From JAICLV01 sp036380925 (GTDB taxonomy: Bacteria; Actinomycetota; Actinomycetes; Acidothermales; Acidothermaceae), in NCBI GenBank assembly GCA_036380925.1, contig DASVDW010000053.1, positions 1 to 20,098 on the forward strand: a stretch of 20,098 nt of DNA, read 5' to 3'. The notes under the pieces are model-generated. The model was not told the DNA's origin and searched no databases. It worked only from the letters and a program-made list of their open reading frames with translations. How positions within the stretch are numbered: the stretch's first letter is position 1; each line of letters begins with the position of its first letter. Positions 14,014 through 20,098 of this stretch are shown here, piece after piece. Both the position numbers and the translations under genes were made by a program.

Positions 14014-14343
14014 TCAGGCCGCGACGACCACTTGCTCGCGGCCGGCAGCCACCAGACCGGCTTGGCGGTCGGCGAGCGACTCCAAGGCGGGCGCGGCCGC
14101 GGCGCTTTCCAGCTCGAGCAGCTCCAGCTCGCTGCTGACCTCGCGCAGCACGGTCGAGAGGTTGACGCCCAGCGCATCGCAGATCGAGGCGAGCAACTCA
14201 GACGACGCTTCCTTTTGCCCCCGCTCAACCTCAGATAAGTAGCCCAACGAGACGCGGGCGCCCGCCGACACGTCACGCAGGGTGCGGTGTTGGCGCAACC
14301 GCTGACGGCGCAGCGCATCGCCGAGCAGCCTTCGCAACAGCAT
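14014..14343 (-). CDS. clgR: ClgR-family transcriptional regulator
   Basis: ClgR is an XRE-type activator of clp protease and other proteostasis genes in actinobacteria. The 109-residue product begins MLLRRLLGDALRRQRLRQHRT and contains the highly conserved VSLGYLSEVERGQKEASSELL helix-turn-helix core. The ATG at 14341-14343 is set by GAGGAGGG, 7 bases upstream; an upstream in-frame TTG at 14419-14421 lacks such a site. The protein ends VVVAA. In Streptomyces ClgR, the two terminal alanines act as an ssrA-like degron for ClpP, so feedback turnover is likely here too. The gene follows cinA at 171 bases and has a promoter candidate of its own in that gap. The cinA-clgR order is a conserved actinobacterial arrangement. 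Confidence 0.92.
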   Translation of the reverse strand: MLLRRLLGDALRRQRLRQHRTLRDVSAGARVSLGYLSEVERGQKEASSELLASICDALGVNLSTVLREVSSELELLELESAAAAPALESLADRQAGLVAAGREQVVVAA

Positions 14344-14460
14344 CAACGCGCCCTCCTCGTCCGCGACCGGCCTCGCTTGAGATTCACCGTACTCCGTCTC
14401 ATCGGCATGCCGGCCGCCCAACTCGAACGATCCGGCCGATCGATCTGACCTTGATGGTGT

Positions 14461-14488
14461 AACTGTGTAAGCACACCCCGCTGTTCCC
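14461..14488 (-). promoter_or_regulatory. Candidate ECF stress promoter (SigR/SigH/SigE type) of clgR
   Basis: On the minus strand GGGAAC (14483-14488) is followed 19 bases later by GTT (14461-14463). This is close to the GGAAT-N18/19-GTT form of Streptomyces SigR and to the GGAAC...GTT form of mycobacterial SigE/SigH. Transcription would start near 14455 and give a leader of about 110 bases before clgR. The site lies downstream of the cinA stop, so clgR could be expressed apart from the operon. Confidence 0.4.
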
Positions 14489-14514
14489 GTCGGCGCAAGC
14501 CGATTTCCGGCCCG

Positions 14515-15792
14515 CTACCGGGGACGATCAAGGCCCTCCAGCACGCGGCGCAGCAGGTCCAGCGCCGCGGTCACCGTCGCCTGCCGGATGCGGTCGCGGC
14601 CGCCGCGCAAGCTCAACGCCGCGGCAGCGCTCGCGTCGCCGCTTTCGTCGTCCGGACCCACGATCGCGACGAACACCGTGCCGACCGGCTTGCCGTCCTG
14701 CTCGGTGGGCCCGGCCACGCCGGTCGTGGCGATCCCGTACGTCGCGCCGAAGCGCTCTCGGACGCCGGACGCCATCGCCCGGGCGACATCCGCGTCGACG
14801 GCGCCGCGCGCGGCGAGCAAGTCGGCCGGCACGCCGAGCAGCGACTGCTTGGCATCGGTGGCGTAGGCGACCACGCCGCCGCGGCAGGTCGCAGACGAAC
14901 CCGAGATCGCGGTCAGCGCCGCGCTGAGCAGGCCGCCGGTCAGCGACTCCGCGGTCGCGACGGTCGCCCCAGCCCGCACCAGCGCCGCTTGGACGACCGA
15001 CTCGAGCGTGTCGTCGTCGACGCCGTAGACCACCTCACCGAGCGCCAGCCGAACTCGGAAGTCGACCGCGTCGATCAGCGCGACGGCCTCCTCGCGGCTG
15101 GCCGCCTTGGCGGTGATCCGCACCAAGGTCTGCCCCTGAGAGGCCAGGTAGGCCAGCGTCGGGTTGCCCGTCGCCTCCAGTTCGGCGTCAAGGTCGGCCA
15201 GCCGATCGGCTACCTCGGACTCCCAGATGCCGACCGTGTGCAGCTGCCGGGACAACAGCACCGACCCTCGCCCGACCCGGTCGGCGAGCTCGTCGCGCAC
15301 CCAGCCCGAGAAGATCTCGCGCATCTCGGTTGGAACGCCGGGCAGCGCGTATATCACCACGCCGTCATGCGTCACGCGCAGTCCGGGCGCGGTGCCGGCG
15401 GGATTGGGCAACGCGACCGCGTCCCGCGGCCGGTCGGCCATCCGCAGGTTGTTGCGCGCGAAGTCCGGCCGGCCGACCGCCTCATAACGCGCGACGAGCG
15501 CCGCCTCCAGCGCTGGGTCGCGGTCCAGCGGCGAACCGGTGAGCCGCGCGAGCGCCTCGCGGGTGAGGTCGTCTTGGGTCGGTCCGAGGCCTCCGGTGGT
15601 GATCACGACGTCCGAGCGACCGCACGCGTGGGCGAGGATGGCCGCGATGCGCGCCATGTTGTCGCCAACGACGGTGGTCTGCTCGACGTCGACCCCGATG
15701 GCGGCCAGCTCGCGGCCAAGCCAAGCCGCGTTGCCGTTGACGATGTCGCCGAGCAGCAGCTCGGTGCCGATCGCGACGATTTCCGCCTTCAT
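14515..15792 (-). CDS. cinA: CinA family protein (MoCF-like domain plus nicotinamide-nucleotide amidase domain)
   Basis: The 425-residue protein has the standard two-domain form. The N-terminal molybdopterin-binding-like (COG1058) domain starts MKAEIVAIGTELLLGDIVN, with GGLGPTQDD at 67-75 and NPAGTAPG near 130. The C-terminal PncC/CinA domain has AESLTGGLLS from residue 281 and GIATTGVAGP. The C-terminal domain is known to deamidate nicotinamide mononucleotide in the NAD cycle, and the N-terminal domain of two-domain members can hydrolyse ADP-ribose-type substrates. The ATG overlaps the pgsA stop by 4 bases (ATGA), so it is translationally coupled in the rodZ-rimO-pgsA-cinA operon. The link of the name to competence induction comes from other bacteria and need not hold here. 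Confidence 0.93.
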   Translation of the reverse strand: MKAEIVAIGTELLLGDIVNGNAAWLGRELAAIGVDVEQTTVVGDNMARIAAILAHACGRSDVVITTGGLGPTQDDLTREALARLTGSPLDRDPALEAALVARYEAVGRPDFARNNLRMADRPRDAVALPNPAGTAPGLRVTHDGVVIYALPGVPTEMREIFSGWVRDELADRVGRGSVLLSRQLHTVGIWESEVADRLADLDAELEATGNPTLAYLASQGQTLVRITAKAASREEAVALIDAVDFRVRLALGEVVYGVDDDTLESVVQAALVRAGATVATAESLTGGLLSAALTAISGSSATCRGGVVAYATDAKQSLLGVPADLLAARGAVDADVARAMASGVRERFGATYGIATTGVAGPTEQDGKPVGTVFVAIVGPDDESGDASAAAALSLRGGRDRIRQATVTAALDLLRRVLEGLDRPR

Positions 15793-16433
15793 CGCTTGGT
15801 GGTGCGCCGCAGCCGTACCGCGCGGGCCACGTAGTCGAGGCCGGTGGCCAGCGTCACGATCAGCGCCACCCCCATCAGCCACCATCGAACGCTTCCCCAA
15901 AACGCGTTGATGGGCAGCAGGTACAGCCCGATCGCGACGGCTTGGACGACCGTCTTCGCCTTGCCGCCGCGACTCGCCGCGATGACGCCCCGTCGGATGA
16001 CCCAGAACCGAAGCAGCGTGACGCCGACCTCGCGAGCCAGGATCACCACGGTCACCCACCACGCGAGATCGCCGATGGCCGACAGCCCGATCAGCGCGGC
16101 GCCCGTCAGCGCCTTGTCGGCAATTGGGTCGGCGATCTTGCCGAAGTCCGTGATGATCGCGCGGCGCCGAGCGATCTCGCCGTCGACTCGATCCGTGAGC
16201 GACGCCACCACGAACACCGCGGTGGCCGTCAGTCGAAGGTTCGGGTGCTCGTCCCCCGAGGCGCCGAGCAGGGCCGCGAACAACGGCACCATCAGCAGTC
16301 GCGCCACGGTGAGGGCGTTCGCCAGGTTGGCCACGCCGACGTGCGGCGCCGGAAGGGCCGCGGCGGGATCCCGCGCCACGTCGTCCGCCAGGGCGCGATG
16401 GACCTCGGACCCGCTCGCCGACGACCCGCTCAC
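15789..16433 (-). CDS. pgsA: CDP-alcohol phosphatidyltransferase, phosphatidylglycerophosphate synthase
   Basis: This membrane enzyme transfers a phosphatidyl group from CDP-diacylglycerol, most likely to glycerol-3-phosphate as the first committed step to phosphatidylglycerol and cardiolipin. The full CDP-alcohol signature is present: Asp84, Gly85, Ala88, Arg89, Gly98, Asp102 and Asp106, with Asp81 completing the metal site. Several hydrophobic segments (about 39-57, 67-79, 108-130, 162-176 and 183-200) fit the six-helix fold. The first 30 or so residues are a hydrophilic extension. The GTG start overlaps the rimO stop by 4 bases (GTGA), which supports it. Actinobacteria have several paralogues, so the exact acceptor alcohol is inferred from its position beside rimO and cinA. 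Confidence 0.9.
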   Translation of the reverse strand: MSGSSASGSEVHRALADDVARDPAAALPAPHVGVANLANALTVARLLMVPLFAALLGASGDEHPNLRLTATAVFVVASLTDRVDGEIARRRAIITDFGKIADPIADKALTGAALIGLSAIGDLAWWVTVVILAREVGVTLLRFWVIRRGVIAASRGGKAKTVVQAVAIGLYLLPINAFWGSVRWWLMGVALIVTLATGLDYVARAVRLRRTTKR

Positions 16434-17809
16434 AGCGGCGTCCCGACCAGGTCGACGCCGTCAGCCCCTGTGACGACGGCCCGGACCAGGCTGCCCGGCG
16501 ACCCCGCGCCCGCCGGCAGCGCCGTGACGCCGTCGACCTCGGGCGCCTGGTGGTCGGCGCGGCCTTCCACGGTGTCGCCCGCGACGCGGTCGATGAGCAC
16601 CTCGACCGGCTCGCCGATCCGCTCTTGCGCGCGTTGCGCGACCAGCTCGTCGACCAACCCGCTGACCCGTTGCGCGCGCTCCCGCACGTCGTCCGGGTCG
16701 ACCTTGCCGGGCAGGGTGGCGGCGTGAGTGCCGTCCTCGTCGGAGTAGCCGAACACGCCGACGACGTCGAGTCGGGCGCGTTGCAGGAAGTCCTCGAGCT
16801 CGGCCAGCTCGTCGGGAGTCTCGCCTGGGAAGCCCACGATGACATTCGATCGGACGCCGGCGTTCGGCACCCGCGCCCGGATGGTGTCGAGCAGTTCGAG
16901 GAACGATTCGGCGTCGCCGAACCGCCGCATCCGCCGCAACACAGCGCCGGACGCGTGCTGAAAAGACAAGTCGAAGTAGGGGACGACGCCCGGGGCGCCG
17001 GTCAGGACGTCGATCAACGAGCGTCGCAGCTCGGCGGGTTGCAGGTAGGTCAGCCGCACCCGGGCGATGCCGTCGACCGCGGCGAGACGCGGCAGCAGCC
17101 GCTCCAGCGCCCGGACGTCGCCCAGGTCTTTGCCGTAGGAGGTCGAGTTCTCGCTCACCAGCACCAGTTCGCGCACGCCGCGCTCGGCAAGCCAGCGCGC
17201 CTCAGCCAGCACGTCGTCGGCCGGCCGCGAGACGAACGCGCCGCGAAACGACGGGATCGCGCAAAACGAGCACCGCCGGTCGCAGCCCGACGCGAGCTTC
17301 AGCGGCGCGGCGGGCGCGTCGTCGAGGCGGCGGCGCAACACGGTCGGGCCGCCCGCGTGACCCGGGATGCCGACATCGACGCTCGCCGCCGGCCGCGACA
17401 CCGGCGCGATCGGCAGCAGGGTTCGGCGGTCGCGCGGGGTGTGCGGCGTGAGCGGGCGGCCGGCGAGCACGTCGTCCAGCCGCTCGTCGATCTCGGCGTA
17501 GTCGTCGAACGACAGGACGACGGCCTCCGGCAGCGCGTCGGCCAGTTCGCGGCCGTACCGCTGCGCGAGGCAGCCGACCGCGACCACCTTGCCGCTCGGG
17601 GACGCGTCGGACGCGGCCAGCAGCGCGTCGATGGAGTCCTTCTTCGCCGCCTCCACGAAGCCGCAGGTGTTGACCACGGTGACGTCGGCGAGCTCGGACT
17701 CGGTGAGCTCGAAGCCGGCGCCGGCGATGCGGGCGGCGAGCTCCTCTGAGTCGACGTCGTTGCGCGCGCAGCCCAGCGTCACGAGGTGGACGGAGCGGCG
17801 GGCGGGCAT
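16430..17809 (-). CDS. rimO: Ribosomal protein S12 methylthiotransferase RimO
   Basis: RimO is a radical-SAM enzyme that adds a methylthio group to a conserved aspartate of ribosomal protein S12. The 459-residue protein shows all three domains. The N-terminal UPF0004 domain has the three cysteines of the auxiliary cluster: Cys14 (LGCARN), Cys49 (NTCGF) and Cys80 (VGCLAQ). The radical-SAM cluster motif is CDRRCSFC (Cys176, 180 and 183). The C-terminal TRAM domain starts near RIGEPVEVLID. Features such as SFDDY and FPGETPDE favour RimO over MiaB. The ATG is 55 bases after the rodZ-like stop, with only a weak ribosome site, and the stop overlaps pgsA by 4 bases. Gene order matches the usual actinobacterial ftsK-rodZ-rimO-pgsA-cinA block. 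Confidence 0.95.
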   Translation of the reverse strand: MPARRSVHLVTLGCARNDVDSEELAARIAGAGFELTESELADVTVVNTCGFVEAAKKDSIDALLAASDASPSGKVVAVGCLAQRYGRELADALPEAVVLSFDDYAEIDERLDDVLAGRPLTPHTPRDRRTLLPIAPVSRPAASVDVGIPGHAGGPTVLRRRLDDAPAAPLKLASGCDRRCSFCAIPSFRGAFVSRPADDVLAEARWLAERGVRELVLVSENSTSYGKDLGDVRALERLLPRLAAVDGIARVRLTYLQPAELRRSLIDVLTGAPGVVPYFDLSFQHASGAVLRRMRRFGDAESFLELLDTIRARVPNAGVRSNVIVGFPGETPDELAELEDFLQRARLDVVGVFGYSDEDGTHAATLPGKVDPDDVRERAQRVSGLVDELVAQRAQERIGEPVEVLIDRVAGDTVEGRADHQAPEVDGVTALPAGAGSPGSLVRAVVTGADGVDLVGTPL

Positions 17810-17864
17810 CCCCCGAGCCTACCGGGCGGCCCGCAGGCGTCGTCCGATCCCGATTGCGCGCCGG

Positions 17865-18677
17865 CTAACCCTGCGCTTGGGTCGGATCCCCTGGGCCGAA
17901 GCTCAAATCGACGACGTTCGTCTTGGACGACGGGGTGCCCATGTCGACGTTGTTGACCACGAGGTGGGTGGCCGGCGCGTTGCCCAACCGCAACGACACC
18001 TTGTGGGGGTCGTCGAAGGTCTTGCTGTCGCCGGGGTTCAAGACGCCCTGGAAGATGACCGAGCCGTTCGAGGCCGACGCGAGCACCCAGCACTTGGCCG
18101 TGGTCACATCCAGGACGACGTGGACACCCGCCTCAGCCACCGCGCTCGCCGGCGGCGACGCCACCTGGGTGGGCGCCGACTGGCTCGGCTCGACGGTCGA
18201 CTCGCTCGGCGTCGGAGACACCGGCGGCGTGGTTTGCGAGGTGCTGCCCTGCGCCACCGGCGTGTTGCCACCGCCGCCACCGCCGTTGCCGATCAGCTGC
18301 ACGGCCGCCACCACGATCACGACGACGAGCAGCATCGCGGCCGCGGCGGCCCCCCAGTTGGGCGCGCGTCGCTCGGTGCGCCGGGCGAGCGTCCGACCGG
18401 CGACCTCGGTTTCGAACACCTGGCTGGCCACCGGCGTCTCGTCAGGGTCGGCGTGCGTCGCGTCGTATTCGGCGACCAGCGCGGCGGCGTCGGCGCCAAC
18501 CAGGTTGGCTAGCGTGCGCAGGTGGGCTCGAGCGTAGAAATCGCCACCGCATAGGGAAAAATCGTCGTTCTCGATCGCACGGATGACCGTCGCGCGCAGC
18601 CGGGTCTTGGCGCTGACGTCGTCAACCGACAGACCCGCCTCGCGACGCGCGGCGGCAAGGGTCTGACCGATCGACAC
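17865..18677 (-). CDS. RodZ-like helix-turn-helix membrane protein
   Basis: The 270-residue protein has the RodZ layout. A cytoplasmic XRE-like helix-turn-helix covers about residues 4-60 (IGQTLAAARREAGLSVDDVS, then YARAHLRTLANLVG). A single transmembrane helix covers about 108-130. It is followed by a Gly run and a long Ser/Thr/Pro/Gln linker (about 135-180). A DUF4115-like beta domain from about 185 (VHVVLDVTTAKCWVLA) forms the extracytoplasmic end. In rods RodZ links MreB to the wall machinery; the role in this organism is unknown and depends on whether it has MreB. The GTG at 18675-18677 is preceded by GAGGGGAG with good spacing. The gene heads the rodZ-rimO-pgsA-cinA operon and has a promoter candidate upstream. 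Confidence 0.85.
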   Translation of the reverse strand: MSIGQTLAAARREAGLSVDDVSAKTRLRATVIRAIENDDFSLCGGDFYARAHLRTLANLVGADAAALVAEYDATHADPDETPVASQVFETEVAGRTLARRTERRAPNWGAAAAAMLLVVVIVVAAVQLIGNGGGGGGNTPVAQGSTSQTTPPVSPTPSESTVEPSQSAPTQVASPPASAVAEAGVHVVLDVTTAKCWVLASASNGSVIFQGVLNPGDSKTFDDPHKVSLRLGNAPATHLVVNNVDMGTPSSKTNVVDLSFGPGDPTQAQG

Positions 18678-18751
18678 GACGTGCTCCCCTCGAAGCCGGG
18701 ATTTTCATCAGCACATTGCGGCAAATTTCGGCGGACAATCGACTTCGACTG

Positions 18752-18780
18752 AGTCTATGACCTTATCTCGGTGTCGACAA
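18752..18780 (-). promoter_or_regulatory. Candidate primary-sigma promoter of the rodZ-rimO-pgsA-cinA operon
   Basis: On the minus strand TTGTCG (18775-18780) and TAGACT (18752-18757) are 17 bases apart, a good fit to the housekeeping -35/-10 layout. Transcription would start near 18745, about 70 bases before the rodZ-like GTG. The surrounding DNA is poorer in GC than the coding regions, as expected for a promoter. Confidence 0.5.
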
Positions 18781-18831
18781 AGTGATGCCGATCTTGAATT
18801 CGCGGCCATGCGCGTTTTATTCACCGCGCGT

Positions 18832-18866
18832 CGCACCCTCGCGCAACCGTGCGCAACCTCGCAACC
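18832..18866. repeat. Four CGCAMCC direct repeats downstream of ftsK
   Basis: CGCACCC (18832-18838) and CGCAACC (18842-18848, 18852-18858 and 18860-18866) recur at steps of 10, 10 and 8 bases, close to one helical turn. They lie in the 198-base gap between the ftsK stop and the rodZ-like gene, upstream of the operon promoter. They could be a protein-binding array or part of a transcript end. The rest of the gap shows no gene. Confidence 0.45.
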
Positions 18867-18876
18867 TGCGCGCGGT

Positions 18877-20098
18877 CTAATCGCCGCGCAGTGTGCCGAG
18901 AATCTCCCCCAGCTCGTCAGCTTTGACCAACACGTCGCGCGCCTTCGAACCTTCGCTAGGCCCGACGATGCCGCGACTTTCCATCAGGTCCATCAAGCGA
19001 CCCGCCTTCGCGAACCCGACCCGCAATTTTCGCTGCAGCATCGACGTCGAGCCGAACTGCGTCGACACCACGAGCTCGACCGCCTGGCAAAGCAGGTCGA
19101 GATCGTCGCCGATGTCCTCGTCGATCTCCTTCTTCGCCGCGACTCCCGCGGTGACGTCGTCGCGGTAGGTCGGCTGCAACTGCGCCTTGCAGTGCGTCAC
19201 GACGGAGGCGATCTCCGCCTCGGAGACATAGGCGCCCTGCAGCCGGATCGGCTTGCTCGCGCCCATCGGCAAGAACAGCGCGTCGCCGAGGCCGACCAGC
19301 TTCTCCGCGCCCGCGTGGTCGAGGATCACCCGGCTGTCGGCCAGGCTCGAGGTCGCGAACGCCAACCGCGACGGCACGTTCGCCTTGATGAGGCCGGTGA
19401 CGACGTCGACGCTCGGGCGCTGGGTGGCGAGCACCAGGTGGATCCCGGCCGCGCGCGCCAGCTGCGTGATGCGCACGATCGAGTCTTCGACGTCGCGAGG
19501 GGCGACCATCATCAGGTCGGCGAGCTCATCGACGATCACCAGCAGGTAGGGGTACGGCTGGTAGACCCGCTCGCTGCCCGGCGGGGCGGTCAGCTTGCCG
19601 CTCGTCACCGCCTTGTTGAAGTCGTCGATGTGCCGGAAGCCGCTCGCCGCGAGGTCGTCGTATCGCATGTCCATCTCGCGCACGACCCACTGCAGCGCCT
19701 CTGCCGCCTTCTTGGGGTTGGTGATGATCGGCGTGACCAGATGCGGGATGCCCTCGTAGGCGGTCAGCTCGACCCGCTTGGGGTCGACGAGCACGAGCCG
19801 CACCTCGTCGGGCGTCGCGCGCATCAGGATCGAGGTGATCATCGAGTTCACGAAGCTCGACTTGCCGGCGCCGGTGGCGCCCGCGACGAGCAGGTGCGGC
19901 ATCTTCGAGAGGTTGGCGATGACGTAGCCGCCCTCGACGTCCTTGCCGACGCCCATCACCATCGGGTGCTCGTTGGCGCGGGCCGCCTGGCTGCGCAGCA
20001 CGTCGCCCAGGCTGACCTTCTCGCGGTCGGTGTTGGGGATCTCGATGCCGATCGCCGACTTGCCGGGGATCGGGCTGAGGATGCGCACGTCGGCCGAC
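18877..20098 (-). CDS. ftsK: DNA translocase FtsK, C-terminal part (gene runs off the window)
   Basis: This is the motor part of FtsK, which pumps chromosome ends through the closing septum and guides dimer resolution. The reading frame stays open to the last base of the window (SADVRILSPIPGKSAIGIE), so the N-terminal membrane domain and linker lie outside. Walker A is GATGAGKS (bases 19858-19881) and Walker B is VIVDELADLM (around 19510-19540). The RecA-like core includes ATQRPSVDVVTGLIKANVPSR. The C-terminal gamma domain (winged helix, STSMLQRKLRVGFAKAGRLM) binds the polar KOPS sequences and is complete, ending TLRGD. A G-to-M reading at 20086-20088 is an internal GTG, not the start. The gene is followed by about 200 bases before the rodZ-like gene, which probably has its own promoter. 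Confidence 0.96.
   Translation of the reverse strand, partial: SADVRILSPIPGKSAIGIEIPNTDREKVSLGDVLRSQAARANEHPMVMGVGKDVEGGYVIANLSKMPHLLVAGATGAGKSSFVNSMITSILMRATPDEVRLVLVDPKRVELTAYEGIPHLVTPIITNPKKAAEALQWVVREMDMRYDDLAASGFRHIDDFNKAVTSGKLTAPPGSERVYQPYPYLLVIVDELADLMMVAPRDVEDSIVRITQLARAAGIHLVLATQRPSVDVVTGLIKANVPSRLAFATSSLADSRVILDHAGAEKLVGLGDALFLPMGASKPIRLQGAYVSEAEIASVVTHCKAQLQPTYRDDVTAGVAAKKEIDEDIGDDLDLLCQAVELVVSTQFGSTSMLQRKLRVGFAKAGRLMDLMESRGIVGPSEGSKARDVLVKADELGEILGTLRGD

Noticed and set aside
14344..14421. TTG start for clgR giving 26 more residues
   Set aside because: The ATG at 14341-14343 has a strong ribosome site and matches the usual ClgR N-terminus; the TTG has neither.
15793..16845. Extension of the cinA frame upstream across pgsA and into rimO
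   Set aside because: The frame stays open only by chance. CinA homology starts exactly at the ATG at 15790-15792, which overlaps the pgsA stop in the usual coupled manner.

Overview
The window is high-GC DNA that reads as a chromosome segment of an actinomycete (class Actinomycetia; genus not determinable from the sequence). The main evidence is a rightward-to-leftward block of ftsK, a rodZ-like gene, rimO, pgsA, cinA and clgR. It is supported by a mycobacterial-type full-length Lhr helicase, a Nei2-type DNA glycosylase, a GTP-type PEP carboxykinase, and lipoproteins with low-complexity Asn-Pro-Ser/Thr-Ala linkers. No insertion sequence, phage gene, CRISPR array, rRNA or tRNA was seen. Coding density is high, and the longest non-coding stretch is about 298 bases (5557-5854).

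Left part, 1-3710, + strand: a Tat-exported, lipobox-bearing BBE-type flavin oxidase is followed by a SigE-family ECF sigma factor. The sigma factor overlaps by 4 bases a membrane-anchored protein with an extracytoplasmic Asp-box (BNR-like) propeller, probably its partner or regulator. A 44-base nested hairpin at 3664-3707 separates this unit from the convergent pckG gene.

Middle, 3718-13483: pckG (minus) and lhr (plus) diverge from a 298-base region. That region holds a candidate DNA-damage (RecA-independent, PafBC-type) promoter placed so that lhr would be leaderless. Lhr is followed by two minus-strand lipoprotein genes and then nei2 on the plus strand. In mycobacteria lhr and nei are neighbours, so here the pair looks split by the lipoprotein genes.

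Right part, 13338-20098, minus strand: ftsK (5' end outside the window), then rodZ-like, rimO, pgsA and cinA as one tightly packed operon with 4-base overlaps, then clgR with what looks like its own ECF-type stress promoter and a C-terminal Ala-Ala degron-like end, then a TetR regulator. The 3' end of tetR overlaps the 3' end of nei2 antisense by 146 bases.

No wholly new multi-gene system is evident. The points most worth following are the Cys-to-Ser change in the signature loop of the GTP-type PEPCK, the candidate PafBC promoter with nested repeats at lhr, the sigma-factor/propeller pair, the candidate clgR promoter with the Ala-Ala tail, and the coding-on-coding overlap of nei2 and tetR.
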